A DNA stretch of 64,000 nt from Anopheles merus (taxonomy: Eukaryota; Arthropoda; Insecta; Diptera; Culicidae): assembly GCF_017562075.2 (NCBI RefSeq), contig NC_054085.1, positions 16,471,818 to 16,535,817 of the forward strand. Reading direction: 5' to 3'. The notes below the pieces were generated by a model. The model did no database searches. It had not been told where the DNA came from and worked only from the letters and a program-made list of their open reading frames with translations. The position numbers and the translations under genes were made by a program. Positions 1 through 12,560 of the stretch are shown here, piece after piece (position 1 is the first letter of the stretch; every line of letters begins with the position of its first letter).

Positions 1-1733
1 TTGTCTTTCTGCCAAGTATTTCTTCTTTTTTTGTTACTTCGTTTTTTGTTTTGTGTTTCTGTTTGAATTCTATTAGCTTATCACTGTTTTGTTACTTCTT
101 ACTTCTTGTTTGTTTTGTTTTGTTTTGCTTTGTTTTCGCATTAACTTTTTCTCTCTCGCTCTCTCGTACCTAATTCTGACTAATAATTCGTCTTTCCGTT
201 TCTTACTTGCGTGTGTGAGACTGCAACTGACCCCGACTCATTCGTCAGAGATTCGTGGCATGAGTATATATAATGTATATAATGTGTTTTTTTTGTCGTC
301 GCTCGCGCGCTTTCCGCGCAAATACTCTCTCTCTCTCTTTCTCTTTCTATATATGTGTGTATGTTTGCTGCCTACTTTCTTCCTCTCCTTCTCCTCCTCC
401 ATTCGCCAACTATTGCGCTTGTTCTGTTTAAAAAATAACTCCAATCAGAGAATAATTACGAGTGTGTATGTGTGTCTATCGGTGTGTTTGTGTTTGTGTG
501 TTGGTTGGAGAAAAACTTAGATTCTATCCATGTTAAAATGCAATTGGGGCGCAATTTATCCGCGCAACCCATTTCCTGCCTAAATCCTAACCACCTCCCC
601 GCCTCCCCCTTCCTAATACGGCACACCTCTCTCTTTCTCTCTCTCTCTCCCGTTCGCCCAGCAGTCAGCTTCTCCTGAACCCTCTTCGGAGGATACGAGA
701 TCGTGGGAAAAGTGGCATCGAGTTGGGGTATATGGGAGGGGAGGAGAGGACCGAGAGGGTGTGGAGAGAGCTGCTAGATCGTGGGGAGGGGATGGGGGGG
801 TATGGAGCGTTTGAGTATAATCGTCATTATCATCTTATCTCCGCCCTTTTCCTTTCCGTGAACACTATAAATAAATGGACATAACACGTCCCATCATCAT
901 CGTCATCATCATCAATCGCGCCACTCGTAATGCGTTAAATGCACTAATCCGTATTTTGTTTTTTACGTCCCCCTCTGCTTCTACTACTTCCCCGTTTCCC
1001 CAATATTTCCCCTATTTTCACTAGGCTCGCGAGCGCACACACACACGCATCGCATCGGGACGCACACGATGCGAAGATTAAGTAGAGAGTGAGTGAAATA
1101 GTTACGTGACTATTTAAACTATTAAATGCTTCTTCTTCCCCTAAAAAACACGCCACCGATCGCGAGGAGTGGCGCGAGATGGGAAGGGGGATGTGGCGTT
1201 ACGCGGCCTCTACTACTAGCCCTCCCGTTCCCGCTGGCGGACCGTCCTTAAACTACCTGTAATACCATTTTCCTCGTCGGTACACGGCTTCCCAATCCGA
1301 ACAAAGAAAAAAAAACAAAAACTGGATACAACCCTCACCCTCCTCTTCCCCCCGTTTTAAAATCCTCGCGCGCCTTTTCAAGGGGGTCGTGGTGATGGGG
1401 TGGGCTGAGAGCACACTGGGAAAAGTAGTACGCAATGCGAAGACGGAAGAGCACATTTGTTTTTTAACCGCATTATCTTCTCTGTGTGTGTATGTTCTAT
1501 GTTTGTGTGTTAAATGCTTTCACTAAGAGTTCACGCAGGCGTGCTTGCTGCGTGCGTTAAAATATGGCCATTCTTTAAAAACTGTCGCTTCTGCTGCTTC
1601 TTTCTTCCCGTCGTTGTCGTCGTCCCGGCTGGCATTTGTTGTTATTCATAATAATCAATCGTTTTGCACTCATCATCTGGAAGAAAGGGGAAAATTAAAT
1701 AGTACGCAAGAAGCACACGCGCAAGCACACGCG
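1..1733. other. Gene-free flank downstream of plexin; probable 3' UTR and simple repeats
   Basis: No open frame here resembles a protein. The sequence is pyrimidine-rich and low in complexity, with CT runs near 149-165, 325-345 and 632-650, a G-rich stretch at 725-806, CATCAT repeats near 890-915 and CA runs near 1035-1046. The part nearest 1734 should contain the plexin 3' UTR, because that gene runs leftward. I did not find a canonical AATAAA on the minus strand, so the transcript end cannot be placed. Confidence 0.5.
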
Positions 1734-4700
1734 TCACAAACCTTCTAATGTTGCAGCAACGAGGTCAAGCTTATGCGCTAAATGTAACTTGCTTGCGGTC
1801 AAGTCCATTTCTAATACTTCCTTAATCTGTGTATTTGTGGGAGAGAAAAAGAATAATATTAGCAATCCGCAATGACAGCAATCGTCCCCCTCGACCGACC
1901 AACGAAGTCGCAACCAGTTGCTCCGTACCTGTAAACGATACTTGCTAACGTAAACGTAGAGCTCCTTCAATGCGGCTAGCGTATCGAACTGCTGCTGGTG
2001 GATGGATAACCTTTGCATGGCGCTGCGCATCTCCTGATCACTGATCTGAGGCATCATGGCAATGTCGGCATAGAAATTGGAAACCATTTCCCGGTACTGG
2101 GGCAAGTCCTGCGAAGATGAAGGGAAAAGTACATGTGTTAGAGACAGACAAAAAAAACCGACCTTAAACCCGGACATCATTCACCACTTCCTCACTTACC
2201 TTCGCGAACAGGAGCTTGTTCGAGGGCGAATCCTTCCCGAGCCGGTACTCGGTCGTGGAGCACGCGTCCATGAACGTTTGCGCGATCACGCTCAGGCACA
2301 CGTCGACCGAGGGCGTTTTGTAGATGTCGAAGATAAAGTCCGGATTCTTGATGAAGTTCACCCAGAACCGGAGCGGCAGCCCGTTCGACTTCCACGCGTG
2401 TATCACCTCCGGGTCGTGGATGCCGTGGTGGCGGGCGGCCGCATCGAGCAGATCGTACAGCCACTTGACCGCCGGCGGCAGCGCCTCGTTCACCGTCAGG
2501 ATCGTCGCGAACAGGTCGTCCACGAACTTCTGGATCGTGCCCTTGGTCGCGAGCAGGCGCGTCAGAAAGATCTCCGGTATTGCTTTGTGGTGGCTGCCGC
2601 TGCCCGGGCCCCCACCGTACAGGGCGCCGTGGGCGGACGAGGACGACGAGCCGTGCTGATCGTACGACGACAGCGTGGAGAACCGGTCGTCCAGCGGCTT
2701 CACCAGATGGAACACGCCGACCTGCGACTGTTGCTGCTGGGCGGCTGCGGCGGCTGCCGCGGCGGCCGCCTGTGCCGCCTGTGCCGCGTGCTGCTGATGC
2801 ACATGGTGCGGATGCAGGTGCGGATGGTGGTGATGATGGTGGCTGGCACTGCCGGCCAGCAGCGTGTCAGTCGTGTGGGCCGGCCCCATCGTGCCGCTAC
2901 TGCCGCACGAGCCGGGCCCGCTCGCCGCACTGCCACTACCCCCGTGGGGTAGCGTGGCCGACGACGACAGATGGTGGTTGGAGGACGGCGGATTGTTGAT
3001 GTAGTAACAGTAGGGGAAGATGTGTCGCCCCGGCGTGTTGTAGCCGTCGTGCGGTCGCGCAACGAGCGACATCACCGCCGACTCCTTCACACCGTAGTGC
3101 GCGAGCGTGTTGAGCCGCTTCCACCCGTGCACCGACTTGGTGGTGACGTCCTCGTCCCGCAGCACCAAATGGCCGCCCCGGCCGTGCCGCCACTCGAGGT
3201 CGAGATCGTGCACGCTCGGGCGCAGCGAGAACGGCGTGTTCTTGAACAGCGCGTCCAGCACCTTGCTCTTCACCTGGCTGATCGTGTCGCAGTCCAGCAC
3301 CTTGCATTGCACCTTCTCGTCCAGATCGTCCTGGATGATGTGCAGCGTCACCACGCTGTGCACGATCTGCTCGCGCAGCAGCCGGTCCTCGCTCAGCGAG
3401 TACCGGGCGTCGTGCGTGACCGCGTCGACCAGCCCCTTCTCGATCTGGTGCTTGATCGCTTTGTACAGCAGGAAGAGCGAGTTGCCGGCGTAGTTGCGCA
3501 GGTAGTCGTACATGCAGAGCGCCATGTAGTTGGTCAGCATCTTCTCCACCACGCTCTCCGTCCGGCGGAGCATCAGCTGCGGGTGCTTCGTCATCACCGA
3601 CTTGTCGATCAGCCGCAGCAGCAAGCTTTTCAGTATGTCCGTCACGTAGTCCATCTGATTCATCAGCACTATCATCAGCAGTGACGCCACGTTAACTCTT
3701 GGGAAGGGAGAAACACAAAGAAAACAAATGTCAGTATCACGTGCTTGACAAACGAACTCGCTCCAATCGCCACTCCACTCACTTGTCCCGTATGGTGAAT
3801 GTTTTCTGCGCCTCGAGCGTGTCGATAAACAGCAGCAGAAAGACGCGATTGTTGATCAGCTGCTCGAACATCACCATCGCCTGATCGTAATTGTTGCGCT
3901 GATGCGGATGGCCGTGGTGCGTCCCGTGGCCATGGTGATGGTGGCCGCCGCCGCCGCCGCCGCCGTGCAGCTTCGCACCGTTCGCCAGCAGCACCGGATG
4001 GTCGGCGACGCCCGGGAAGAACACCTTCATCACGTAATTGACCAGGTCGAGCGTCGGCGTGCCGGAGCTCTCGAGATCGGCCGTCAGGTCGGTCATGTCC
4101 GTCTGCAGCTCCGCGAACGCCTGCTTGCACTCCATGCGCACGTTGCTCTCGAGCGTGTCCATCTGTATCTGGATGCGCTTGTACTCGCGCTCCGCCAGCG
4201 TGCTCTTGCGCCGGTAGATGAACAGGATGGCGAGCAGGGAGAGCACAAAGAAGATGCCGCTCACAATCACCCCGAACAGGACGTGCGAGAAGGCGTACGG
4301 TTTAATTAGATCGTACTTGATAAAACCTGGTAAAAGAAAAAAACAACACAAAAACCTGTTTTAGACACCCAAAAGACCATTATCAACCCCTTTGTCTCCT
4401 TGTTTTGCTGGGCTGTCTTTGTTTTGGAATTGGTTCCGGAATCGGCTTCGGAATCAGAATCGGTTCCGGAATCGGAATTGGTTCCGGAATTGGAAACGAG
4501 TTCGGGATCGAAATCGGAGTCCGTTTCGGCATCGCCATAAGAATAGGCGTTTGGGTCCAATGATGCTACGTATTGATAGCAAAACATCCAAATTTACTTG
4601 TAAACGATCTATTCTCATGAAGATCCTCGGACTGATTTCGCTTCTGAAACTTCTTATTTCAATTCAATAGTTGATTGTCATTCCGGAGCTTATTCCAATT

Positions 4701-7700
4701 TTGAAATCAATTTTCATTCCGTTTCCGTAGCAAATTACGATGCCTAAGTCGATTCCGATTCTGGAGCCGATTTTCACTTCGGAGTCGACTCCGGAATCAA
4801 TTTCGGATTCGGGATCGACTCCGAAATCGGCTCCGAATTGAACTCCGGAATTGGCTCCCGAATCGGTTCCAAAATCGGAATCGACTCCGAAATCGGCTCC
4901 GGTGTCAACTCCGTAATCGGAATCAGCTCCGGAATTGATACCGAACACGGAATCGTAATCGGGTAGGTTCGATTCCAAGCTCTCATCACTACTTTGCACA
5001 CTTACCTATGGGGAAGCGCAAGTTGCGACCGACGCGCACCACGACGAGCGGCAAATCGTTCGCCGTCGGCACCCCGTTCTCGTCCGTCGCTTCCGGCTGC
5101 TCGAGCGGCGGCGTGCAGACGAGCTGCGTCGGGGCCAAGCTGGTCACGTTGCACTGGGCCGTCCCGATCGTCACGTTCACGTCCGTTTCGTCGCTCGCCG
5201 CGTTCAGATGTTCGCCCTCGATCACGAGCGTGTCGCCCTTGTACAGCTTGACCGCGTTCGGGAACGGCTGGTAGACCGGGTCCTCCACGTACACGATCGC
5301 GGAGCGCAGGTTTTGAAAGTGTTTCGGCAGGTTGCGCACGGACAGCACGCTGTCCATCAGAAAGTTGATCTGGAGCAGCAGCTGCAGCTGCTGCTCGGAC
5401 GGATGAAACGGCGACAGTGGGGCGGACGCCGCCGTCACCAACGGGCCGGACGTTGGCGACAGTGAATACTGGGACGGTAGCAGCATGGGCACGGCCGCCG
5501 TTGGCGGTTGCTGCTGCTGGATAGGAACGGTGCGACCATCGGCCGACACAAACCCGGACAGCATCCGGGGCGGCGAGTAGTCCCCGGCCCCGGGACCGGC
5601 GACACTCAGATTGCGCAGCTGGGTTTGCTGCTGCTGCAGCAGCGTCCACGCCTCGCGCACGGACGGCGACGGGCACTCCATCTGGTTCGAGTTGAGCACG
5701 GCACAGATCGACCGGTTCAGCCGCTCGTCGTTCAGGTACACCTCGATCTCGGGCAGCTGAATCGCGTCCAGATTGGTACCGTGCACCGTCATCATGCGGC
5801 CGCCGCTCAGGAAGCTTTTGAGCGGCTTGATCTGCATGATCTTCGGATCGACCGTGTAGTTGTACACGCTGCATGTTTCGTACCGGCTGTGGTACGTGCC
5901 GGCGGACCCGTACGCGGACGAGCCGCGCACCCGCTCGCCTGACGTTCCGGCGCTGGTGCTGCACGCAAGCGTACGATTGGCGCCATCGATGCGCAGCGTC
6001 AGCACGCGGATGTGTTCGGGTGAGCGGGCGGCCGACGTGACGCACGTCAACCGGCTCGACGATGCTTGCGTACGGTTGATGCGGCACTCGTAGTCGTCCA
6101 GGTAGGCGATCGCCGCCGTACCCACGTTCAGATGCTTCCCAATGATGGACAGCTTCGTACCGCCGGACTGGGGGCCCATCGTTGGACTGAGCCCCTCCAG
6201 CCGGACGTCCCGATAGCGGAACTCCACGCTCGACATCGTGTAGCCGGCCTCATTGCCCACCTTCACCGGCGCCGACATTTCCGATCGTACCGGGCCAGTT
6301 CTGCACTCAATCCGGACGGAGATTTCGTACCGTTCCAGCTCGCACGGCACCTCACCGATGTGGATGCGACCCCGTACGTCCTCCTCCCGTATGCCCAGAT
6401 TGCTGCCCTCGATCGTTACCAGCGTGCCGCCCTCGATCGGCCCGCTCAGCGGCTTAATTAAATCGATGCGAGGCCGCGGACAGCCACCCTCTTCACCGCG
6501 ACCGCGCAACATCATCGAACCGGCACCGCCATCGATGCAGGACTCGTTGTAGCTGCACTGCTGGCCACACCACGTGCACTGGTACTTGGGATCGCGCGTC
6601 ACACACAGGCTGCAGTCGGCATGGTCCCGGTGCGAGCCGAGAATCTCACACTTGTACAGTATGACCGTCACCGTATCGATGTAGTGATTTCGATTCCAGT
6701 TCACGTCGACCGTCGCTTCGTACTCGTTCGTTGCCGCTTCATATGAATACTGCAAAAAGCGGGGGAAAAGCAAGATTTATTTAATAAATTGTCTAAAAAA
6801 AGACAACACTAGACACATGCCAACTTACCAGCGTCTTCTCGCACACGATGTACTTGTTCGCCTCGACCCGGGCCGGCAGCACCATGTGCGCGCCCTCGAT
6901 GTTGATCGTGCACAGGAAGCCGGTGTGGGCGCTCTGCGGCCGGGGCAAATTTTCAATCTCCAGCCGTATCTCCTTCGGCACCTTGTTCGGCAGCAGAATC
7001 GGCCCGGACCGGTGCTTCAGCCGCGGACAGGACGCCTCGTTCTGCACAATGTTGGCCGAATTGCGACACGCGGTCGTGTTGAACGCGCACCGATTATCGT
7101 AAATGCACCAGTGGCACCCCCAGTTGCTCACCAAACACTTCCGGCAGGTGTCGTGGCGCGTACAGTCGTAAAAGGCGAAGCTGCGCGACACAAAGTCTTT
7201 GTTCGTTTCCGAGCTGCGCACGCTGAGCGGCACCAGCACGTGATCCTGCCCGTCGGGCAGGGCGGGCCGCTCGTTTACCGGTGGCGTCGAGCAGATTAAA
7301 CCCTCCTTCGTGACGTTCGCGTCGATCGGGGTCGCATTGCCGAACACGCACCGGTACTGGGCGTTGTGGGGCAGCTCGGGCAGCGTTTTAATGACGAGCC
7401 GCACGACGGACATCTGGCCGACGGGGACGCGGTCCGGCGCTACCATCTCGAAGTCAATGCACTGCTGGCCCGTGCCGATCGAGAGCCAGCGGGCGGCGCT
7501 CGTATCCTTCTGGCAGGCCGTCCGCACCGTGCAGCGCTTCTCCAGCGAGCACCAGCCACAGTACGGGTCGCGCGACTCCAGACAGGCGGAGCAGTTGCCA
7601 AACGTGCCGCAGTGTTCCACCTTCATTTTGATGATCTGCAAATTGGGGTGGGTGACGAAAAAGGCCAAAGGGAAGTTAGTACTGTTTTAAGGAAATATTT

Positions 7701-10700
7701 GGTAAGGTTCAGACAGTGGTCGAGCGAAAGTGAACGTGAATTTAAAAGTTTTTTTTAATTACATTTTTCACATTTTTTAGACAAATGATGCGTTTCATAG
7801 AAGAGAAGAAAATAATGTAATATTCAGGGACTATTGACACTCAATTGCAAAGGAAAATGTATTAAAATTATCAATTGGTTCCCTTTCAATGAGTTTTCAA
7901 GATGATTTCACAGTGAAATGTAGATGTAAAGTTCGAATTAGACCTTGCGTAAAAATGAGCATGGAATGTTGGTCATTTTTGGTTATATTTCATTAAAAGT
8001 TAATAAGAATAAAGCTTATCGTAAACAAAGTTATCAGTTAAATGAATTTCCTTGTAATTTCCCGCTGAACATTACTTTCTTCACCGTGAACAAAGTGGGA
8101 ATTCACAAGGAAATACATTTAATTCATTATTTCAAAATGTTCAATACACGCTAGATAGTTGGATTTAAGTTCCTTTCTTTTGGTATGCTATAAGCCATAT
8201 TCTGATTAATATTTAATGCAATAAGGCAAAAAAATAAAGATTAGGTTCAATTTCACTGAAGCTGTATCCCGGAAATAAGTGCGAAATAAAGAAAAATAAT
8301 GTTAAATATAACATTTTACTGTACAAAACGTAGCCAGTAATAGGAAATGCATCATACTTTCGTTAATATTTTTGTGATTTATCATCAAAAACAATATTTC
8401 ACGTTAACTTTCACTTAAACTGTAAGTCCAGATTACAGTTCCAGTTCAATTGAACGTGAAAGTTTGGGGTATACCAAAAAGAAAGGATTTTCAGTTCCCC
8501 AACTATTTAGAGTAATTCAAATTGAATGAATTAAATACATTTCATTGCGATTCCCCTACTGACGATTGTTTTTTCACCGTGAACACAGTGGATAATACCA
8601 AGGAATTACATTCAATTTATTATTATAACCATGTTCTATATTCTAAAACTATTGAGGAATTGAATTTACTTTCTTTTGGTGTACGATAAGCCATATTCTG
8701 ATTAATAATTAATGAAATATATTTTTTTTAAATCAATATTTTACGACCATTTTCACTCGAGCTGTAACCCAGGGCTTAAAGTGTAACTGAAAATAAACGT
8801 GAACTATTGTTTGTTTAATGCTAAATCACAAAATATTCATCGAAATATGATGCAAATCCCATTAATGGCAATGTTTTTTTACAGTAAAACGTTTCACAAA
8901 GCATGTTTTTTCGTTATTTCTTGCCGACATACACGTTTCACTATGAAATCATCTTAAACACTCCTTCAAAGGGAGTTACCTTAAATTGTTAACCGTTAAT
9001 TTTTAATTTTACCATATTTTTTGTAGATGATTTAGAGTAAATAGTTGTCGGAATGCAACATAACTTCCTTTTCTTGCATGAAACGTCCAATATGTACAAA
9101 AAAAAATGCGAAAAATGTAATTAAAAAAAATAAATTCCACGTTCACTGTCACGCAAGGTCTAAAATTCGACCTTTACCAAACACAAACCCCCCCCCCCCC
9201 CCAAAAGCTTACCTTTCGCTCCGTCAGCACGTACAGATGATCGTTCGTGGGCGCAAACATGCTGTCCGGCAGGATGGCCGACCCATCCTCATCCACCAGC
9301 ATCCGCTCGTACTCACCGGCCTCCCGCCCCGACAGCAGCACCTTCCGTATCCACCCATCGTTGCTCCCCACGAACGCGAGCGTATGCGGCCCGATGCTCG
9401 TGACCGCGATCGAGGTGAGCGATACGCCCTCCCCGAACGCGAACCGGGCCGACGCAATCACCGGCGTCACGCCACTAATCTTCAGCCCCACGTGGCAGAA
9501 GCTGAAGATATTGCCGAGCGAACCGGCCACCGGACACTTGCCGTCGTTGATCGTGCCCGAAATGTAGCCCAGATTGCGATCCTTGATCGTGCCGTTAAAG
9601 CAGGCTGTGTAGCAGGGAAAGAGAATGAAATGAATTATGAATCTGGCGACAAAAATACAAACAGAAAGCAAACGTACAGTGAATGTTCTCGTTAAACACC
9701 TCCTCGATGTCCTTCAGACTGTACATGCAGATGGCGGAGCGGTTCTGCGGCTCGTCGGTGATTTCCTTGGACGGGGAAAACACCGCCACCAGCAGATAGT
9801 CTTCCCGCTTGATGCCCATATCGTTGCTGAGCTTCTGGCCGGCCTGGGCCAGCTTGGCATCGCGCAGTATGTTGTAGTCCGTCCCGTTCACCATGCAAGT
9901 GATGGTTACCTACAAAACAGACAAAAGGTAAGGTTATAGAGATGCGCCCATTTTCCTGATCCCTCGATCACCTTACCTCCGTGTAGCTGTCATAGTTCGG
10001 ATCGTTCACGCAGATCCGTGCCAGCCGCGTCACGTAGCCGGCCTCGTCCGCCAGGTGGGACTTTTTCTGCACCAGCACAAAGTACGCATACTCCGTGCTG
10101 TTGAACCCGTACACGTAGTTCACCAGAAAGTGGTCGCGGTACTTCACGTCGATGTTGATGTTCGACTGCTGGATGGAAAACTCGGCGTACGTCAGATCGT
10201 CCAGCCGGCGGGACGAAATCGCCGGCACGTCGTGCCGATAGTCGCCCACGTTCGTGAACGTCGTGCCGACGTACATGATGTCCTCCCGCTTCCACGACTG
10301 GTACCGGCTCGGCCCAATGAACGCGTACGTCGACGACCGCTCGTCGTTCGCGGCCAGCGCCACCTCGATCGGCTTCGACGACTCCGGGAACCGGCCGCTC
10401 AGGTAGTAGATGTCGCACGCACCCTGATGCACGCTGCCGCACACGATCAGCGTATCGCCGTCTCGGTTGTACAGCAGCACCTTGTTCACGTTGTCCGTCT
10501 CCACGCTGTCCAGCACGTCGGGCGGGCAGCCGGCCGCATGACATTGGGCCGAATCCAGCTTCGGCCCCGTAATGGCCTCCCGCAGCAGCGTCAGGTTTTC
10601 GTTCAGCTGCAGCACCCGGTTCGTGGCGCCGGCATAGAACAGCCGCCGGGTCGGATCGTACGTCAGGTGGGTGAAGCGGCTCGTCCCGTTCGGCAGGCTG

Positions 10701-10903
10701 TACCGCGCGATAATGTCGTCGAGCGGGCCGCCGTGTCCGGCGTGCTGCTGCTGCTGTTGCGCTCCTCCCCTACCGTGCCCATGCCCGCCATGGTCCGGGC
10801 CGGTGCCGGCCGACTGTTGTTTCCCCTTCAGCACAGCATCCAGCGGCAGCATGCCACCGACCAACCGGAGCAATAGCAAGCGCACTAGCAGTTGCATACT
10901 CAT
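1734..10903 (-). CDS. PlexA: Type-A plexin, semaphorin receptor (nine exons, complete)
   Basis: Single-pass receptor for semaphorins in axon guidance; its cytoplasmic half is a GTPase-activating protein for Rap/Ras-type GTPases. Exons (minus strand): 10903-9977, 9909-9678, 9604-9213, 7635-6829, 6749-5006, 4326-3783, 3697-2200, 2108-1929, 1826-1734; all GT-AG, giving 2,138 codons. Order: hydrophobic signal peptide (1-25), Sema (about 65-520), three PSI modules (about 525, 673 and 822), four IPT/TIG domains (about 879-1365), one membrane helix (about 1378-1400), split GAP. The GAP arginines are visible in LRRTESVVEK and LPLRFWVN, with LGKDSPSNKLLFAK near the end. The region before the membrane (FLMDSV) and the PSI3 context fit type A better than type B. 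Odd points: a Q/P-rich extracellular insert and a His/Ala/Gln-rich insert inside the GAP make it longer than the roughly 1,900 residues usual for the family. An upstream leader exon is likely but not placed. The A subtype is the least certain part. Confidence 0.93.
4425..4960. repeat. Degenerate hexamer minisatellite in plexin intron 5
   Basis: Two blocks (about 4425-4540 and 4681-4960) are built from drifting copies of a 6-bp unit of the type GGAATC/GGTTCC (for example TTCCGGAATCGG). They lie in the 679-bp intron between the exons ending at 5006 and starting at 4326. On the minus strand the period of six gives an open frame of alternating Asp, Ser, Gly, Val and Thr. That frame is not continued from either exon, so I treat it as repeat DNA. 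Confidence 0.75.
7703..9178. repeat. Large decayed inverted-repeat (foldback) element filling plexin intron 3
   Basis: Nested inverted arms are visible: 7703-7743 with 9131-9178, 7787-7838 with 9042-9088, and 7867-7920 with 8931-8987. All are diverged by point changes and small gaps. Between them lies a direct duplication offset by about 495 bp: around 8080-8215 and 8573-8711 both carry CACCGTGAAC and AAGCCATATTCTGATTAAT. A further copy of one arm motif sits at 7926-7950. The DNA is AT-rich, has no coding potential, and stands out from the GC-rich exons on either side. This is consistent with an old foldback or MITE-type transposon, but the family is not identified. Confidence 0.65.
9188..9202. 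repeat. C15 homopolymer beside the plexin exon 3 donor
   Basis: Fifteen C on the plus strand. Read in the gene's direction this is a G run starting ten bases into intron 3, just after the donor GTAAGC at 9212-9207. Confidence 0.9.
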
Positions 10904-12254
10904 ACTGTTGCCGCTGTTCGCACACTACTGCAATCGACCGAATGCAGCAGCAGCAGCAGCAGGCGGCGGCGGCGACGGCACAAACACCGCTCTCGTTTTG
11001 TGTGTACGCTGCGCGTGCTGCTGTGCTGCTTTGTCTGCCTTCGCTCTGTCTCTTTCGCGCTCACACAAACACGCTCACACAGGCACTCCAGACGAGAAGC
11101 CCGTTTGCAGAATCTTTTCCTTTCAGTTTTCTGCCCTCGTCGTCGTCGTCGTCGTTGCTATGTTTTCGCTCTGCGTGTGTAATATCTCAACGGGGACTCT
11201 GTGGTAAAGGTAATAAAGAGAGCACAGAACACAGAAAAGAAAGAAAAAAATTATGAAGCAAGGGTGAGAAAATCCAAAACAGAAGAAGAGCATGGGAGGG
11301 GTAGGGGGTGGGGGGTTGATGGAAAAGGAAGTTAGAAGCGAACGAAATTTACACACAAAAATTCCGTTCGCAAAAGGATATCGTGGAGTGTGTGTGTGTG
11401 TGTGTGTGTGTAGATGGATGGATGAAGGGACGCAAGCGCACATACGCGAAATTATGCACACGCGCGCGCGTGCGGAAAATCGAAACACACACAGAACATT
11501 AGCCAAACCTGAAGCAGAAGGGTGGAGGTGGGGGGGGGGAGAAGGGCTGAGTTTTTGTCAAGCATGTGTAAGAACACTGATCCAATGATCGGAGGCGGGG
11601 GGGGGGGGGGGGGAGAAACGAACGGGAAGCGACGGTGTGGGAGATGGAAAGCATAAGCATAAGCATAAAGCGAAAAAACCTAGGGGGAGAACGAATGTGT
11701 ATGTGATGGGAAACGGGAGCGAAAGAGAGAGAGAGAGAGGAGAGAATGAAACGTGCAACGGGCGAGATGAAGAATGAGAGAGGGAGAGAAGAGAACACGG
11801 GGGGGTAAGAGTGCTTTGTGCAACCCCTTGACAAAAACAAGAAGAAAGAAACTGAACTGAAAGGAAAGGAAGAAAGAACTCCAGCAAAAAGGGGGTTTGG
11901 GTAGGAGCAATGAGGAGAGGAGGGAGTGGGGGAGCCCACGAATGATTGGGTGCTTATGAGAAGCGCACTCGCGCCCCCTTTCTTTTGCGCGAAGAGGGCC
12001 GCTTTTTCGTTTTTTGTTCGATATTTGGAATGCACACACACACACACACACACACATGCCTCCTTTCTTCCTTCCTTCCTTCCCAGTGTGTATGTGTGCA
12101 TGCACCCGCGCGTGCAGTATGTCTCGTGTGCAGTCGCGCGGGGGGTGTTTGGGGGAGTACATGCGAAGGGGAGGGAAGGGGTTTCTTTCTTGCCTACCGT
12201 TCTCCTGTTTCTGTTCCTGGCTCCCTGCGTGCACTACCACCACCCCTCCACTCT

Positions 12255-12560
12255 CTATCCGCTGAATGCACCAGCAGCAGAAGCGCTGCAATTGTCGTCG
12301 CCCCCTCGTCGTCGTTGTCGGCGGCGGCGGCTTCGTGCTCGTGCTCGTGCTCGTCCTGGCACGTCGTTCGGCGGGGAGTCCCTGCTGCCCGTCCTAGTCC
12401 TGCACCGCCGTCGTCTCCCCCGTCGTTGTTGCGTTGTCGCTGCGGCTGCGGCGGCGGCGGCGGCTGCTGCTGCTGCTGCCCTCCCTCCCGTTGGCGGCGT
12501 TGAGTGGTTGCGTCGACGACGACGTCGTTGTTGTTGTTGTTGTTGCTGCTGCTGCTGTTG
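12255..12560. repeat. Compound triplet repeats (CAG/CTG, CGN, GTT) upstream of plexin
   Basis: The plus strand reads GTC/GTT/GCT/CGG triplets in several blocks. On the minus strand, the same sense as plexin, they form part of a 140-codon open frame (12677-12255). It starts MCSVWG and contains runs of Gln (about 11), Arg and Ala (about 14). It could be an upstream open frame in a plexin leader, but its composition follows from the triplets alone and no conserved domain is visible. Confidence 0.6.

Noticed and set aside
2077..3684. Long plus-strand open frames of 100-291 codons opposite plexin exon 7
   Set aside because: They are shadows of a GC-rich coding exon, with Arg/Pro/His-rich composition and no family features. 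The minus strand encodes the conserved plexin GAP.
5002..6087. 361-codon second minus frame within plexin exon 5
   Set aside because: It is an alternative reading of the same exon. The main frame carries the IPT and PSI domains and splices correctly on both sides.
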